Shown here piece by piece: positions 39,501-51,500 of a DNA stretch of 64,000 bases. Both the position numbers and the translations under genes were made by a program. The stretch lies in assembly GCA_005406025.1 (NCBI GenBank), contig BGZK01000710.1, positions 62,001 to 126,000 of the forward strand, in the 5' to 3' direction. This DNA comes from Eumeta japonica. Taxonomy: Eukaryota; Arthropoda; Insecta; Lepidoptera; Psychidae. Numbering within the stretch: position 1 is the first letter of the stretch; each line of letters begins with the position of its first letter. Under the pieces are notes generated by a model, which searched no databases, was not told the origin of the DNA, and saw nothing but the letters and a program-made list of their open reading frames with translations.

Positions 39501-42500
39501 TAAGTACGGATTCGAGTGAATTGATAAATATCGAACACCTAACTAATGCATGCATGCACGACAACGTTTCGTTTAGGCGTGAAAACGATTTTGTTGATAT
39601 CGTGGAAGTCTAGCAAATACTTTATTTATTTAAATATAGTTTTTAGATTGAAAAAATATCAGAGAATGTAAATAAATGACACCACCGTTTCACATAATAT
39701 TGCAAAACAATCATCTACTGTTTTAGGGGATGTGATCAAAACTGAAGGTACAAGATTAATACTGCTGCCCTGAACAGTTTTTTTTATTTCAGCCATCCAA
39801 AGACATATTTATATTAAATATGTATCTGTGTATGTGAATGGTTGTATGTATTTATCATTGTCATCATAATTTCAATTGGAATATTTGCTATCGCAGATTT
39901 TACAGAACGTTCATAGATCCATGCTTTAATTATTAATGCAAAAATGTTTGTCTGTCTGTCTGTTACGTTTTCACGTCTAAGCCGCTGTACCTGTTTAACT
40001 AAAATCTGTTTAACAGTTGTCGATATATGGAAAATATATAAACGACCAGACAAACAAATAAACAAAAAGTAACCTACGTCCGTTTCTAGGTATCAAATTA
40101 TTTTGACTATCTATATATATGATGCTGTCTATTTATCTATCTATCTGTTTGTCTGCATATTTAGCTTTAATTTAACAATTAATGAAACAATTTTTATGAA
40201 TTCATGAAACTGAGATAACTTATTACAAAAAATATAGGTCATTGTTTATTTTTGTTGTTGTGGTTTTTACATTGCGTCTTTTGTTACTACTATGTTCTAT
40301 TATTATGATATCATACATTGATACTCTATGACGATGTTCGATTGTTTGTAATTCAATCACACCTAAACGTTTGGACGGATTTAGATGTAACACACAGAAA
40401 CAATATTTTTTGGATTACGCGCATGATATTATACGTCACTAATGAATTCTTGTGCAATAATTAACAAGAAAAGGAAATCGATGTTAAAAGCGGGATCGGA
40501 ACTGACTGTGAAATAGAAACCTGGATCTAAAACGGGATAGGGTCGGTGTAAGTGGTAACAACATTACTCGATATAGGAAAAGAGAAATTCATTTTAATAA
40601 ATGATACATTTTTCCACGCTGGTAGAGTCGCGGGCAATAGCCAGTATAGTAAAAGTTGATACAATAATTGATTATTAAAACAAATTTCGTAAATGAATTG
40701 TTAATGAATTGGAAGTGATTAGAACTATTATGAATTTATGATATGCCTATGATATATTATTTAAAATGTTAAACATTTTTTCATGTTACTTCTGTAGTGA
40801 ATTTGGTTTAAATATTATAGTTTAGTTTACTTATATAATATCATTGCACAGAAAATCTAAGAAAAAAATTTATATTTTCACATCGAGAAGGTAAAGAAAG
40901 ATATGAACCAAAAATAAATTATAAAGCCGTTTATTTCATAGATAAATAATCATTAAGTTTAATCTTATTGTAAGCACCTTAACAGTAAAATATTACAGGA
41001 AACTTTTTAGCTGTTTGAAGTAATTTGAAAACGCACTATATACATAAAGATTTTTAAACAAATTGTACATTTTTTTAAGGTATCTATCTTTAATATTGTT
41101 GTTACAATATTACATATATGGTCGTTTAAAGTATTTTTTGTGGGTCTCGCCCATTGTGAATGTTTCGAAAAAAAAATGATTAAAGTTGTCTTTAGAAAAA
41201 AATTTAGATCAATAATTTTTTTATTAAAGTAAATACTGCCCAAAAACCTTTAACCCTGCAATATACTTATTGCCAACTAACGTCATAATAATCATAATCA
41301 CTTGATGATTATAATGTTTCTAGTCTCTTTCGTCGCTAGAGATTACTAAATAATATAAATCATTGTACTGAAATGCATGACAGATGATTTGTTTGTCACT
41401 TTCATGAAAGCTTCAAGAATAACAATACGTAATTACAAAAATACTATTAATAGCTTGTAGATTGCTACAAGCACTCTGAGCCAAGCGAAGTGACGATTAG
41501 TTTGACCGCATGTCGATCAACTTTTCCCAATCATCGCTACGGAGATCCTTAGCTCTACTCAGAACATCGATCGCTGGACCTGCGCTGATTATGGCGTCTC
41601 GGATGCGCTGGCCTATATGTTCCTGCGCAGAAACAATGCCACTTATTAGAACAACAGTAGATCGACTGACGCAAATATAGTCGATTTAACATTACGTTTA
41701 TCCGTTTTATTAAGTTGATCATGTCAGTTGTCAATCGTATGTGGAGATCCATAGCCGCAGCGCACCATTTGGGGAATAGGCGTGACTACATAAAAACAGT
41801 CTTTTCAATTAAATACCATATACCAGGGGAATGAATTAGAGAACCACATTAAAATTTTCTACATTAGAGGTTTATTTGAAGCCTCGGTTTTCCGATCGAG
41901 GTCTATTCTTTGTTCATATAAGGAAGTGCAAACAGAAATTAGAAGAAGTCCAGCTCACCATAACGACCCTATTCGATAATCAAAAAAAAGAAGAAAATAT
42001 AGAGCATTTGGAACAAAGACCGTTTGGAATTTTGTTGTGAAACATGTATATGTCCAGAGTAAACCAGATTGTTGGCGTGGCGACGCTTGCCGTGGCGACG
42101 GGTCGCCACGCTATACTAGGGTATATATATAGTCTATATAAAAATTGTATACGATTATTTAAGGCGTTACTCTAATTTGGTGCTTCGGTATAACAGATGC
42201 GTGTTTTATTAAATAAAATCTATCCGCCTAAAGCTGACCGACTGGTTTCATGTTAGACAACTACCCATTGTCTTTTGCGCTATTTACTATTCTGTTCATT
42301 CTGCGGTTGTATATGACGATACTCGCTGGTATACGGAATTGACTGGACAGCGCAAAAAATTATACTGATAATGAAATTTATAAACTGCGCGGGAGCTAAC
42401 GAACGTGTTTTAAACTACTTAGTAGAAACTTTGGTAAAGAAACAAAAGTAACACTGGCACACAAAAAAAAAAAGTTGTCTGTACACCGAGCGCCACCTAT

Positions 42501-45500
42501 CTACGGGCATGTTTTTCGACCCGCTAAACACGAATTTCAAGTCGGTTTAGGCCGTCCAGCCCTCAGTTTCGAGTAAATTGCAAAAAACCCCAAAAAATCG
42601 CGAAAATTCGATGTTTTAGTAAGAAAAAAAATTTGAGGATCTAAGAAAAGCATGATTTTTATGTATTTCGATCTGTGAAATACTAATTTTGATTGTGCTT
42701 CAATTATAAGCTATTTTAAATCGAAAAAATTGGAAAAATCCTTAAAAATTGCAAAATCGCAAAAATTGGAATTATCTCGGTATAAAAATTTGTGGACGCG
42801 GATTGACGAAATTTCATTTCATTGCATGATCGCTTGTACTTGCAACCAGGGCACCTCCTCGGGGTGACGGTGGGCAACAGAACCATCTGGCAGAGTCCCT
42901 GGGTTAACGGCGTGTGTGCCGTCATGGCAGGTACAAGTGATAAGTACTTTACGATGCAGGAATCCGGAAACCCAGTATCGGCGGCTGGTCAGGGTGAGAA
43001 AGCAGGCCCGCAGGCGTCGTCATCCAGCGACTGCAGCTCTTCAGTAGTGGGAAACTTGGCTACTGGAGAGTGTACTATTACAAGAAGCAATTCCCATCTG
43101 TGCAATAAGAATCCTGATCTATTCTGTTACATTTGTGGGGAGTTTGAGCCGACAAAAAACCGTAGAATTTTTACAGATAGATTAAAACAAAGTTATGAAG
43201 AATGCTTTCGCATTCAGATTACAAATTTGGATTCAGTTTGGGTCCCACACTTTGTTTGTGGTCGATGTCATATCATGTTGATACGATGGGAAAAGGGAAA
43301 TTTTTCAGCAGCAATTTTCTGTTATTTTATCAATTTTTTGTCGTTTTATGAATGTTTGAGGGCATTATGGGCTAAATTTATTACAGCATCAGATCGAAAA
43401 AATCAAATAACATCAAAATTTTCGTCAATCCGCGTCCACAAATTTTTTATACCGAGATAATTCCAATTTTTTGCGATTTTTTCCAATTTTTGCGATTTTT
43501 TCCAATTTTTTTCGATTTAAAATAGCTTATAATTGAAGCACAATCAAAATTAGTATTTCACAGATCGAAATACATAAAAATCATGCTTATCTTAGATCCT
43601 CAAATTTTTTTTCTTACTAAAACATCGAATTTTCGCGATTTTTTGGGGTTTTTTGCAATTTACTCGAAACTGAGGGCTGGACGGCCTAAACCGACTTGAA
43701 ATTCGTGTTTAGCGGGTCGAAAAACATGCCCGTAGATAGGTGGCGCTCGGTGTACAGACAACTTTTTTTTTTTGTGTGCCGGTGTAATTAATGTGGGCTT
43801 GACGGTATTTCATTTTCATGAGTAATAGTCTGAATTAGCGCTTTTTAAAATGTTTTACGATAGATGCATTGAACTTTTGTTTTTATTTGAATTAATCATT
43901 TTCTCATAACTTTGAAATAGATCAGCCATAAGTGACACATTTTCGTAGACCTAATTCTACAAAGGGTAATAATAAAATAAATATGGAGTATTCATAATGT
44001 TAAATGGAGTAAAATGAAATGGTGTGGAATAAAATTTGCAAAGAAACAGAATTATCATTAACAAGGGAATTCGCATGAAACCAAGTTACAAAAATTTTTA
44101 AATTTGGATCTCTGAATTCAAGCATACGTTGATTTTAACACATTTCAATAACAATAATAAATGTAAATGACGGAAATAAAGATCTTAAAGTAAATATTCT
44201 AATAGTTAAATTAAAAAAAAATCGTTTGTAAGTATGTACATTGCAGTGGTTGCGGATGATTATGAAAAAAAAAGGAAAAAATAGCGTATGAGGGTAGACT
44301 TAAGTGGTTCAATTAACACTTTTATTCAGCTCGCGTTCTAGAAAACCGTGTCAAACAAAACAAGTAATATTCGTTTTAGTTTTGATATAATTCTGTAGCT
44401 AAGTATAAACGTGATGATTTTATGAAGAAATTAGACTTACAAGCTCCTTCCAAAAGTTCTCTGGTCGCGGCGCAGAGGAGACGGCCGGGAGCGTCAGCAG
44501 ACACAGCGCCGCGGCGGCGAGGTACCAGCAGAGCCTCATGGCGGCGGCGGGACGGGCGGATGTACGTCTTGAGGCTGTCGAGGTCTCGGAGAGACTGCGG
44601 GAACGATTCGGGCCAGAGGCGTTTAGTAACTATATATGCGCCGACGCATGCTCTGGGAGATTCCCGCGCGTAGTTATTACCGGCTATCGTTAGAACCGGA
44701 ATACAGAGTACTGTTTTTTATTTAAACATTTTATATGAAATTATATCGGTTTACTAAAGTACAATTTTCTTTAAGTTTATTTAATGCCGAAATTTGATTT
44801 CAACTAACAGGTCGAAGATAAATAGTATAAATAGTAATTAAATTGAACCTCCAGACTATTTATGTAGCTTATTTACATTACTTAATCCTTGGGCATACAT
44901 GCCAAACATTACAACTAATTTTTATAATTTGATGTACGTCTAGCATGGACGAAAGCTTTGTAATATGCGACGTTATTTTGCATAGCTTGGTACAAAATGT
45001 AAAATGTTATTTTAAGAGTTTACAAAAAAAGTAAGTATAGAAAATGCATATAACAGATGCGCTTTATGATATTTAAGCAATACTGAACTTTTAGCTTTTC
45101 TTATTGTATCTGTATCCATTATGTATTAATATATTGTCATTCCACTACAGTGGTATCGCCTTCTACAGCTGTTTTATTTCAGATTGAGAGATGGTGTTTC
45201 TTCTTCTAAATAATTAAACGATTTATCTAACTTCGGTCACATATTTCTTAGAAGCGCTGTTTGTTTGGATAGGCAAAACGATGGCAGGTGTCTACTCCAT
45301 ACACTACTTTTAAAAATGGTCTAGTTTTTTCTTTAAAGAACGCCTAAATTCTTTTTTACTTTTATAAATTACCATGTAAATGCTATCACAGTTTGCTCAC
45401 AGCTATAAGTTTGATAGGTTTTGTACTATATTTTAGCTGACATAAGTAGTTTGTCGTAATTTGCCTTACTTATCACTTTGCCTCATAAAAATAGCAGATA

Positions 45501-48500
45501 ACTCGCCAATAAATAACAGAATAGAACTTTAATATTTGCATACAAAATGTGTTTTGTTTGAAAATCTGTGAATTTGGATTGATCTGACTACTTTCAAAAT
45601 CCGTTGCCTTTGCATTGTCTACGAGACGTGTGAAATCATACGCTCAACGCCTATACTATATTATTCGTTTCAAAATTATTAATAATCAGTAATCGCTGAC
45701 TCGTGCCCCTTTGAGATAGCATTTTATCAGGGGCATTTACGGGTGGGTAAACGTCGAACCAGCAAAAACAATGTTATCTCAAAACCGCAAACCACAATAC
45801 ACACTATTAGACGTATAAAGTGACTAATTAAAATTATCCATATAAATAAAACACGACGTTTGTCTGTTTGCCTGTGTACCTTTCTGTTTTTGCGATTGTA
45901 ACCACTCGTTCGACTTACACAATTTTTCTTTAGTAATTGAATATATTAATCGGCTAGGTTTTATTATAGATTTAGTTACGATAGGGAAACTAAAATATTA
46001 GTAATAACGAGGAAAGTCACAGCATGTTGCTTGTTCAACTATTGTGTTTTGGAATATACAATAAAATCTTTTAAAAATATTACGTGGCGTTCTACCTAAG
46101 TTACTTACGTATTATAAACAAAAATAAATGTTTGCTTACATACGTACAAAAATAAATGTTTATTTGTTCACTTTTCTGGGCAGCGGAGAGAGGTGAAGAG
46201 GGCAGTAAGGGTTGACGAGGAGAGATAGAGGTGAAGAACAGGGGGAGGAAGCGAAATGCGAAGGGGGACGCTGAGAGAGAGCAAAAGTAAAGATAGGGAG
46301 AGAGGGAGTGAAAGGGAGTGGGGTTGATATTAAAAATGGAATCTTGATTGGCATTGCTAATGTGATCAGTATCAATTTTTTTGTTGTCAGATTGAGTAGA
46401 ATAGTACAATGAGCAGAAAAAAAGTTACCATTTGAATATTTGATTTTTCCAAATAATTGTCCATATATTCACCAGTCATAACAAAGATTAACAGTTAAAA
46501 AAAGGTTTAATATTGATGTGTACAATACAACGCACAAATCTCTGATTTACCTGCGCATGACGTACTGCAAGGGTAGGTATCACGCGCCCCGACTCCTTCT
46601 CTCGCGTGTTCCTGTTTTACGCCATTGCAACGCTTTTGCGAATCACAGCGGCAGTTTTGTGCGTTGTACTGTAGTTTGCGATCGCTGACTGTAAATTTTT
46701 TTCGAGAAAGTGCGATATCATCGAAATGGCGCATAAACACACGATATACAGTCTACGGCTATTATAAATTAGACTCAACGTTAATTTTGAATACAGATTA
46801 GTCAAAATGAACGTTGAAAATGACATATTTTATTGGTATTTAAAACATTTTTTCAATAAAATATGTAAACTGAGTAAATATGATACCAAAAAATCAATTA
46901 AAAATTAATAACGATTAAGAAACAACGAGTTGTATTCCCTTAAAGATTTATTGTTTATTTTTTGGTATTTTATAAGACGCTATTACAAAATAATGTCGAA
47001 GTTGCCTAGGGTTCTGAAGTTTAATTTTTAATTTGAATCCATACGTATACATTTTTTTATTTATATTATCTAAACAGTAATATAAATGATTTCTCTTTTA
47101 ACTAAAATAACTATAAGGATCATTTTATAAAATATAGTCAACTACTCTGTTGTACAGGTTAACATTCAATGCAAAAACAACAATTTTCTTCGCGATTTTC
47201 GTGAGTTTAACCAAACAAAATTAAAAAACATGAAACGATCTGCAAAGTTTACTAAGATAACAAAATCCATTAATTCAGTCCGGAAGTTCACAATAAAGTA
47301 AGTTGTCTAATTTGTCATACTGCAAGGACCCTAATGATTTGTATGTTCACTGTTCACTATAACCTGGTCTGAAGGCAACAACGTTTTAGATCAAAAAATA
47401 TTAATGTTAATAATACTTTAACATTAAGTGATTGGATCACAGTGACAATTCGTAAAGCAGGTATAGAATATAAGCATTTAATGAGAAAATGTTGTATAAT
47501 AATTCGGATATATTTGTCAATAACGTAACAATTTATTCCAAAAAATTGGAACGTGCATGGGCCACTTCACTTCTCCCCATCCCATTAATCCAATACATCC
47601 AAGTTAGATATTCCATTCCCTCCCAAGAGGCCGGCGACGGACTGGTGACTCCTCTAAGGTTGCGAAAATCCATTGCCTGCGGTGATTATCTACATTCTGA
47701 TGTTTAGCCTACTCAATTAATTGCTCGTTAACTATGCTACATAAACAATTAATATTTCTCTGTAATAAAATAAAGAAAGAACAAAGATAAGATGGAATAC
47801 AATCAATAATGAAACTGAAAAACATACCTCGTTATTTAGAATTTTGATTAAAAATGGACGATAAAATTTTAAATAAAATTACCTTCTTTGAAAAATTTTT
47901 ACTAGTAAGTACTTCCGTTTCAGGTATATAATTTCTAAGTTCATCGCTCACCCTTTCTTAATCTTTGTTGTCGTAACGTCGATGTTTGTGCTATTCTATT
48001 AGAATTTACTCACGTCAACTAAATTTCGTTCTCAAAGCCTTAAAATATAGAAAACCGGCCAAGAGCATGTCGGCCTAGGCTAAGTGTATAGTTTCGTAGC
48101 TATTACTACAAAGAAATGCACTACAGATGAAAAAAAAACTTATTCCATTTTTCCCGCACAGAGTAGGTGTAAACACTTTAGCCGCCTATAACTATAGAAA
48201 CAAACAGGTCGACTATTACTCTTAAACTAACAAGGCTGACTTAGCCTTGACTTAAAACACTTATCACAATTCCAAAATGTAAAAATACAATATGAAAAAA
48301 GTGCACCAGCAAAAGAGCGTATCTTCACAAGTACGTTCTTTTGTTGAAACACGCAATTTGTCGACAATAATTTAAAAATGGTATAACCGATCATGTTGAA
48401 AACAATTTTCATTGAACATACAAGTACTTTAAAACTTTAAAGTATTTTTAAAAGGACTGTCTAAATATGTGCCACACGTTGATGTTTACTGAAAAAATAT

Positions 48501-51500
48501 TTCAGTTTCTGTTATATGTATAGAATACCCCTCCTAGAAATATTTATTTTTGTTATTTAACTGCCAAACTAAGTAGCGGCTTATACAAGACTATACTACA
48601 ATAATTACTATTACTATTAATGCACATCTTGTAGTTTTTGAGCGAAATGCCTGCGACATACGGAGAGACGAATGGACGGACGGATGGACGGACGAACATG
48701 ACGAAACTATAAGAGTTTCCTTTTTGCTATTTTGGCTACCCTAAAAGTGAACAAAAGAAATTGCTGGTCTTGAGGCCTTTTTGGAAAATTAATTGATTCA
48801 ATAATAAACTGCATTTTTCCATGTTTAGTAGTGATTTTTTATGCGTTATGATGATAGTGGTGTATTTCCGGTCCTTATGAAAGAACGTTATTCTAATATT
48901 TAAAGTCGGTAGCACATTTGACCCTTCGAAAGTAGACGATTGCCTGCAACATGCGTTAACATGCAGCATGCAGCCCCCCGCTGATCCTTTAAACTTTAGA
49001 CCGAGATCAATACCACCGACATTCAATAAAATTGTTAAAAAGTTTACTTTAAATCTACTATTACGATATTTTTATAATAATGATTTGATGAACGTTTTAA
49101 TTCACGAGGGGCCACTCAACAGCTGTGTACTGCTGGTGTTAAGCTTATTCATCAGATTTTTGATGCCTGGTAAGATACAGGGCCGCAATTGGTCTTTTTC
49201 ATGATTTATTCAAGATGTTTTATTGCGTTAATTATGATACATTGATTAGGGAACCACGTTATTATTAAGCATCTGTGGTCAATCCCTTGGATCTCTGAAG
49301 TCTTATTTGAGTGTTAGAATTCAAAGGATTGATATTATTGGTGGGTAATCTTCGGGATCTGCATCAGTATGGTGTGCCACAAGGTGCAGTTCTTCAGCCC
49401 TTTCTATTTTTAATTTATATTAATGGTCTATTACATCTTTTAAAGGATGGGTATGGGAATCTGCTCTATACTGATGATATTCCCTTACTTTTTAAGGTCG
49501 ATAGGTAACAATTAGGTTTTAAGGACATAAGCAGTACCATCTCTAACACAGTTGAGCATTTAATCTTATTAATAATCTTTTTATCAATGATAAAAAGATT
49601 AAATGGGTTAAACTTTTGTTGTTGAATAATAAATTTGTCGATGCAAACATAATAGTCGAGAATGAGATACTGGATATTGTGGACACGACCTTATTCCTTA
49701 GTCTCACTTTAAATGCTAAATTGCGTTGGAATTCTCATATTACATGTGTTTATGAGTATTCAACTGACTTTAAGCTTAAGTCCCCATGCAGTAACATAAT
49801 TATAGATATGTTACAAAAATAAGCAAAGAAATTTCGTATCTTTTCATCTATGGCCGTGTTTGTTATTTACACATTTTAAACAACGTATTCGTTTTACACT
49901 TTTTAAAACGAATACGTTGTTTAAATATTGTTTAAAAATAAATAAACATTATTAAAGACATAAAAAATTAAACTATTATATTCCTGGCTTTCTGGCTGGC
50001 TTAATCACTTTTTTGATCTTGGTCCAGCTCTCGATTCTGATTCCGTTTCACCAAAGAAACCGCAGACAAAAGCTAGTTATGCTACAACCAAACCAAATTA
50101 TGTCCCGCCATATAAAAAACCAAAATATCCAAGCCTGACCATTCTTTGTCGAGTTATAAGCAATGAAATAGACAAAGAGACAATCAAAGTAATGTTGTGT
50201 TTTAGAATATGTAAGAATATAAAGACTATAGGATCTTAAAATGTGGCATGAAATCTGTAAATTGTAAAGAGTGCATTGAATTACTTATTGGTAGACAAGG
50301 GACATTCCTAACCACGTGATTTAGAAAAAAATATTCGACTTGAGAATGAGGTGATACGCAAAAAAACATGTGCATGGATGTGAGAACTTCCACATCTTTG
50401 AAATCACGGAAAAAGCTTAACCATTATTAATATGTCATATTGATGAAATGAACAAACTTATGATCATACTTTCTTTGATAAATATTATGCTTTTGTAAAT
50501 ATTTATAAATAATCACTCAAGTCATTAATAATGGTCTCTGTATTAGACGACAACTTGTTATTATTATTATATTTTTGTGCTCATCTCGCTCACAGACAGC
50601 TACTATTTATATACCTAGATAAACCTACTCCTAATTAGTCACTACAAATCCAATATGTTTATAAAATAAGTTTTTCGTTCGCATTTCATCTCTTGCTTGG
50701 TCAGTTGCAATTTCGAAAAGTTTTCACATTATTTTTCCGTACAGGCCTGTTCGAGTACTCGCACATGGAGTTCAACGCGGAGCGCGGCCCGCCCGGCGCC
50801 GACGACCCGTCTCTGGCCGATATGACGCGGGCCGCGCTATCGATACTCTCCAAAAACGACAAGGGTTTCTTTCTGTTTATCGAAGGTGAGTTCTACCATA
50901 TCTATGTTTTTGCAGGTGTGTAGAATGACTGGACTATGTGAACTGTGTACGCTGATCAAAATGATTGCGAACATTGCTCGAAATACATTAATGTTACCGT
51001 GTGTACCCGGGCGCATATAGCCCTAGCTGTAGGTATGGGACAAAAGATGCTATCTCATGCCCTAAAATACCAATAACTAGTTGAAAATAAGTCTGGACTC
51101 AACAACGAAGCTTGCTAGTGACCGATTTGCAATCGCTCGAGCATATTCTCTGGACTGCTTGTCGTCCATACCACAAGAAACACGGCATATCAAGTCCACT
51201 GCACGCGACAGAGATATAAAATTAGAGTAAGTGGTAGTGAAAATCATCGCTCGTTGAAGTCATACAACGATACGTTGCAAATGGAGGCAGATAGAAAAAT
51301 ATCAGACGCCAATTTTTGCAGCCGTCGCCGATCGCCGCGTGAGACTGTTATCTGCCTTTATGCGTTCCATCTTAAACAGGCACAAAAGCAATGAGGCGCA
51401 GAAAAAAAGAGGAACTCAGTCGGTTATGCCATCGGGTGAACGTCATCTACGTTAAAGATAGTGATTTGACTGGAAAGGTCGGATGCTCATAAATGCGCTG

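Larger units (their letters stand above)
42452..43784. mobile_element. Inverted-repeat DNA transposon in the cecropin-like intron (CACTG ends, TAA duplication)
   Basis: A 1333-bp element begins CACTGGCACACAAAA and ends TTTTGTGTGCCGGTG, flanked on both sides by TAA (42449-42451 and 43785-43787). Its two arms are inverted repeats of about 365 bp, nearly identical at the tips, so the insertion looks fairly recent. The CACTR-type ends and 3-bp duplication fit CACTA/EnSpm (CMC); a TAA target also fits PIF/Harbinger, so the superfamily is unresolved. Between the arms lies one ORF with a zinc-binding Cys pattern and no visible transposase, so the element is probably non-autonomous. Confidence 0.85.
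26282..50744 (+). other. ALP intron 6 (24.5 kb), host of a nested gene and two transposons
   Basis: Contains the Academ-like element, the cecropin-like gene with its own inserted element, a LINE relic, CCGGCCAAG repeats and hairpins. GC-rich islands lie at about 34100-34880 (octamers ATGCAAAT at 34510 and ATTTGCAT at 34778), 36500-36690, 37480-37580, 37755-37800 and 38860-39120. Stretches 32270-34000, 39550-41200 and 43800-47500 are AT-rich apart from the cecropin-like exon 1/promoter block (44441-44665) and the purine tract. At 41920-42040 a coiled-coil-like open stretch (KLEEVQLTITTLFDNQKKEE) has no known match to me. Confidence 0.85.

Noticed and set aside
42822..43460. Treating the 212-residue ORF as an independent host gene
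   Set aside because: It lies between and partly within the inverted repeats of a transposon and is truncated by the right arm.
44441..44539. First thought: first exon of an antisense ALP paralogue (ENFWKEL resembles the ALP N-terminus)
   Set aside because: No GDG, DSxxxAT or other ALP exon appears on the minus strand, whereas exon 2 at 41622-41497 completes a cecropin exactly in phase.
44422..44673. 83-residue plus-strand ORF
   Set aside because: It is the complement of the cecropin-like signal-peptide exon and promoter; Arg/Ser-rich composition with no domain.
46101..46409. Two overlapping minus-strand ORFs rich in Ser/Pro/Leu
   Set aside because: Artefact of the purine-rich tract on the plus strand.
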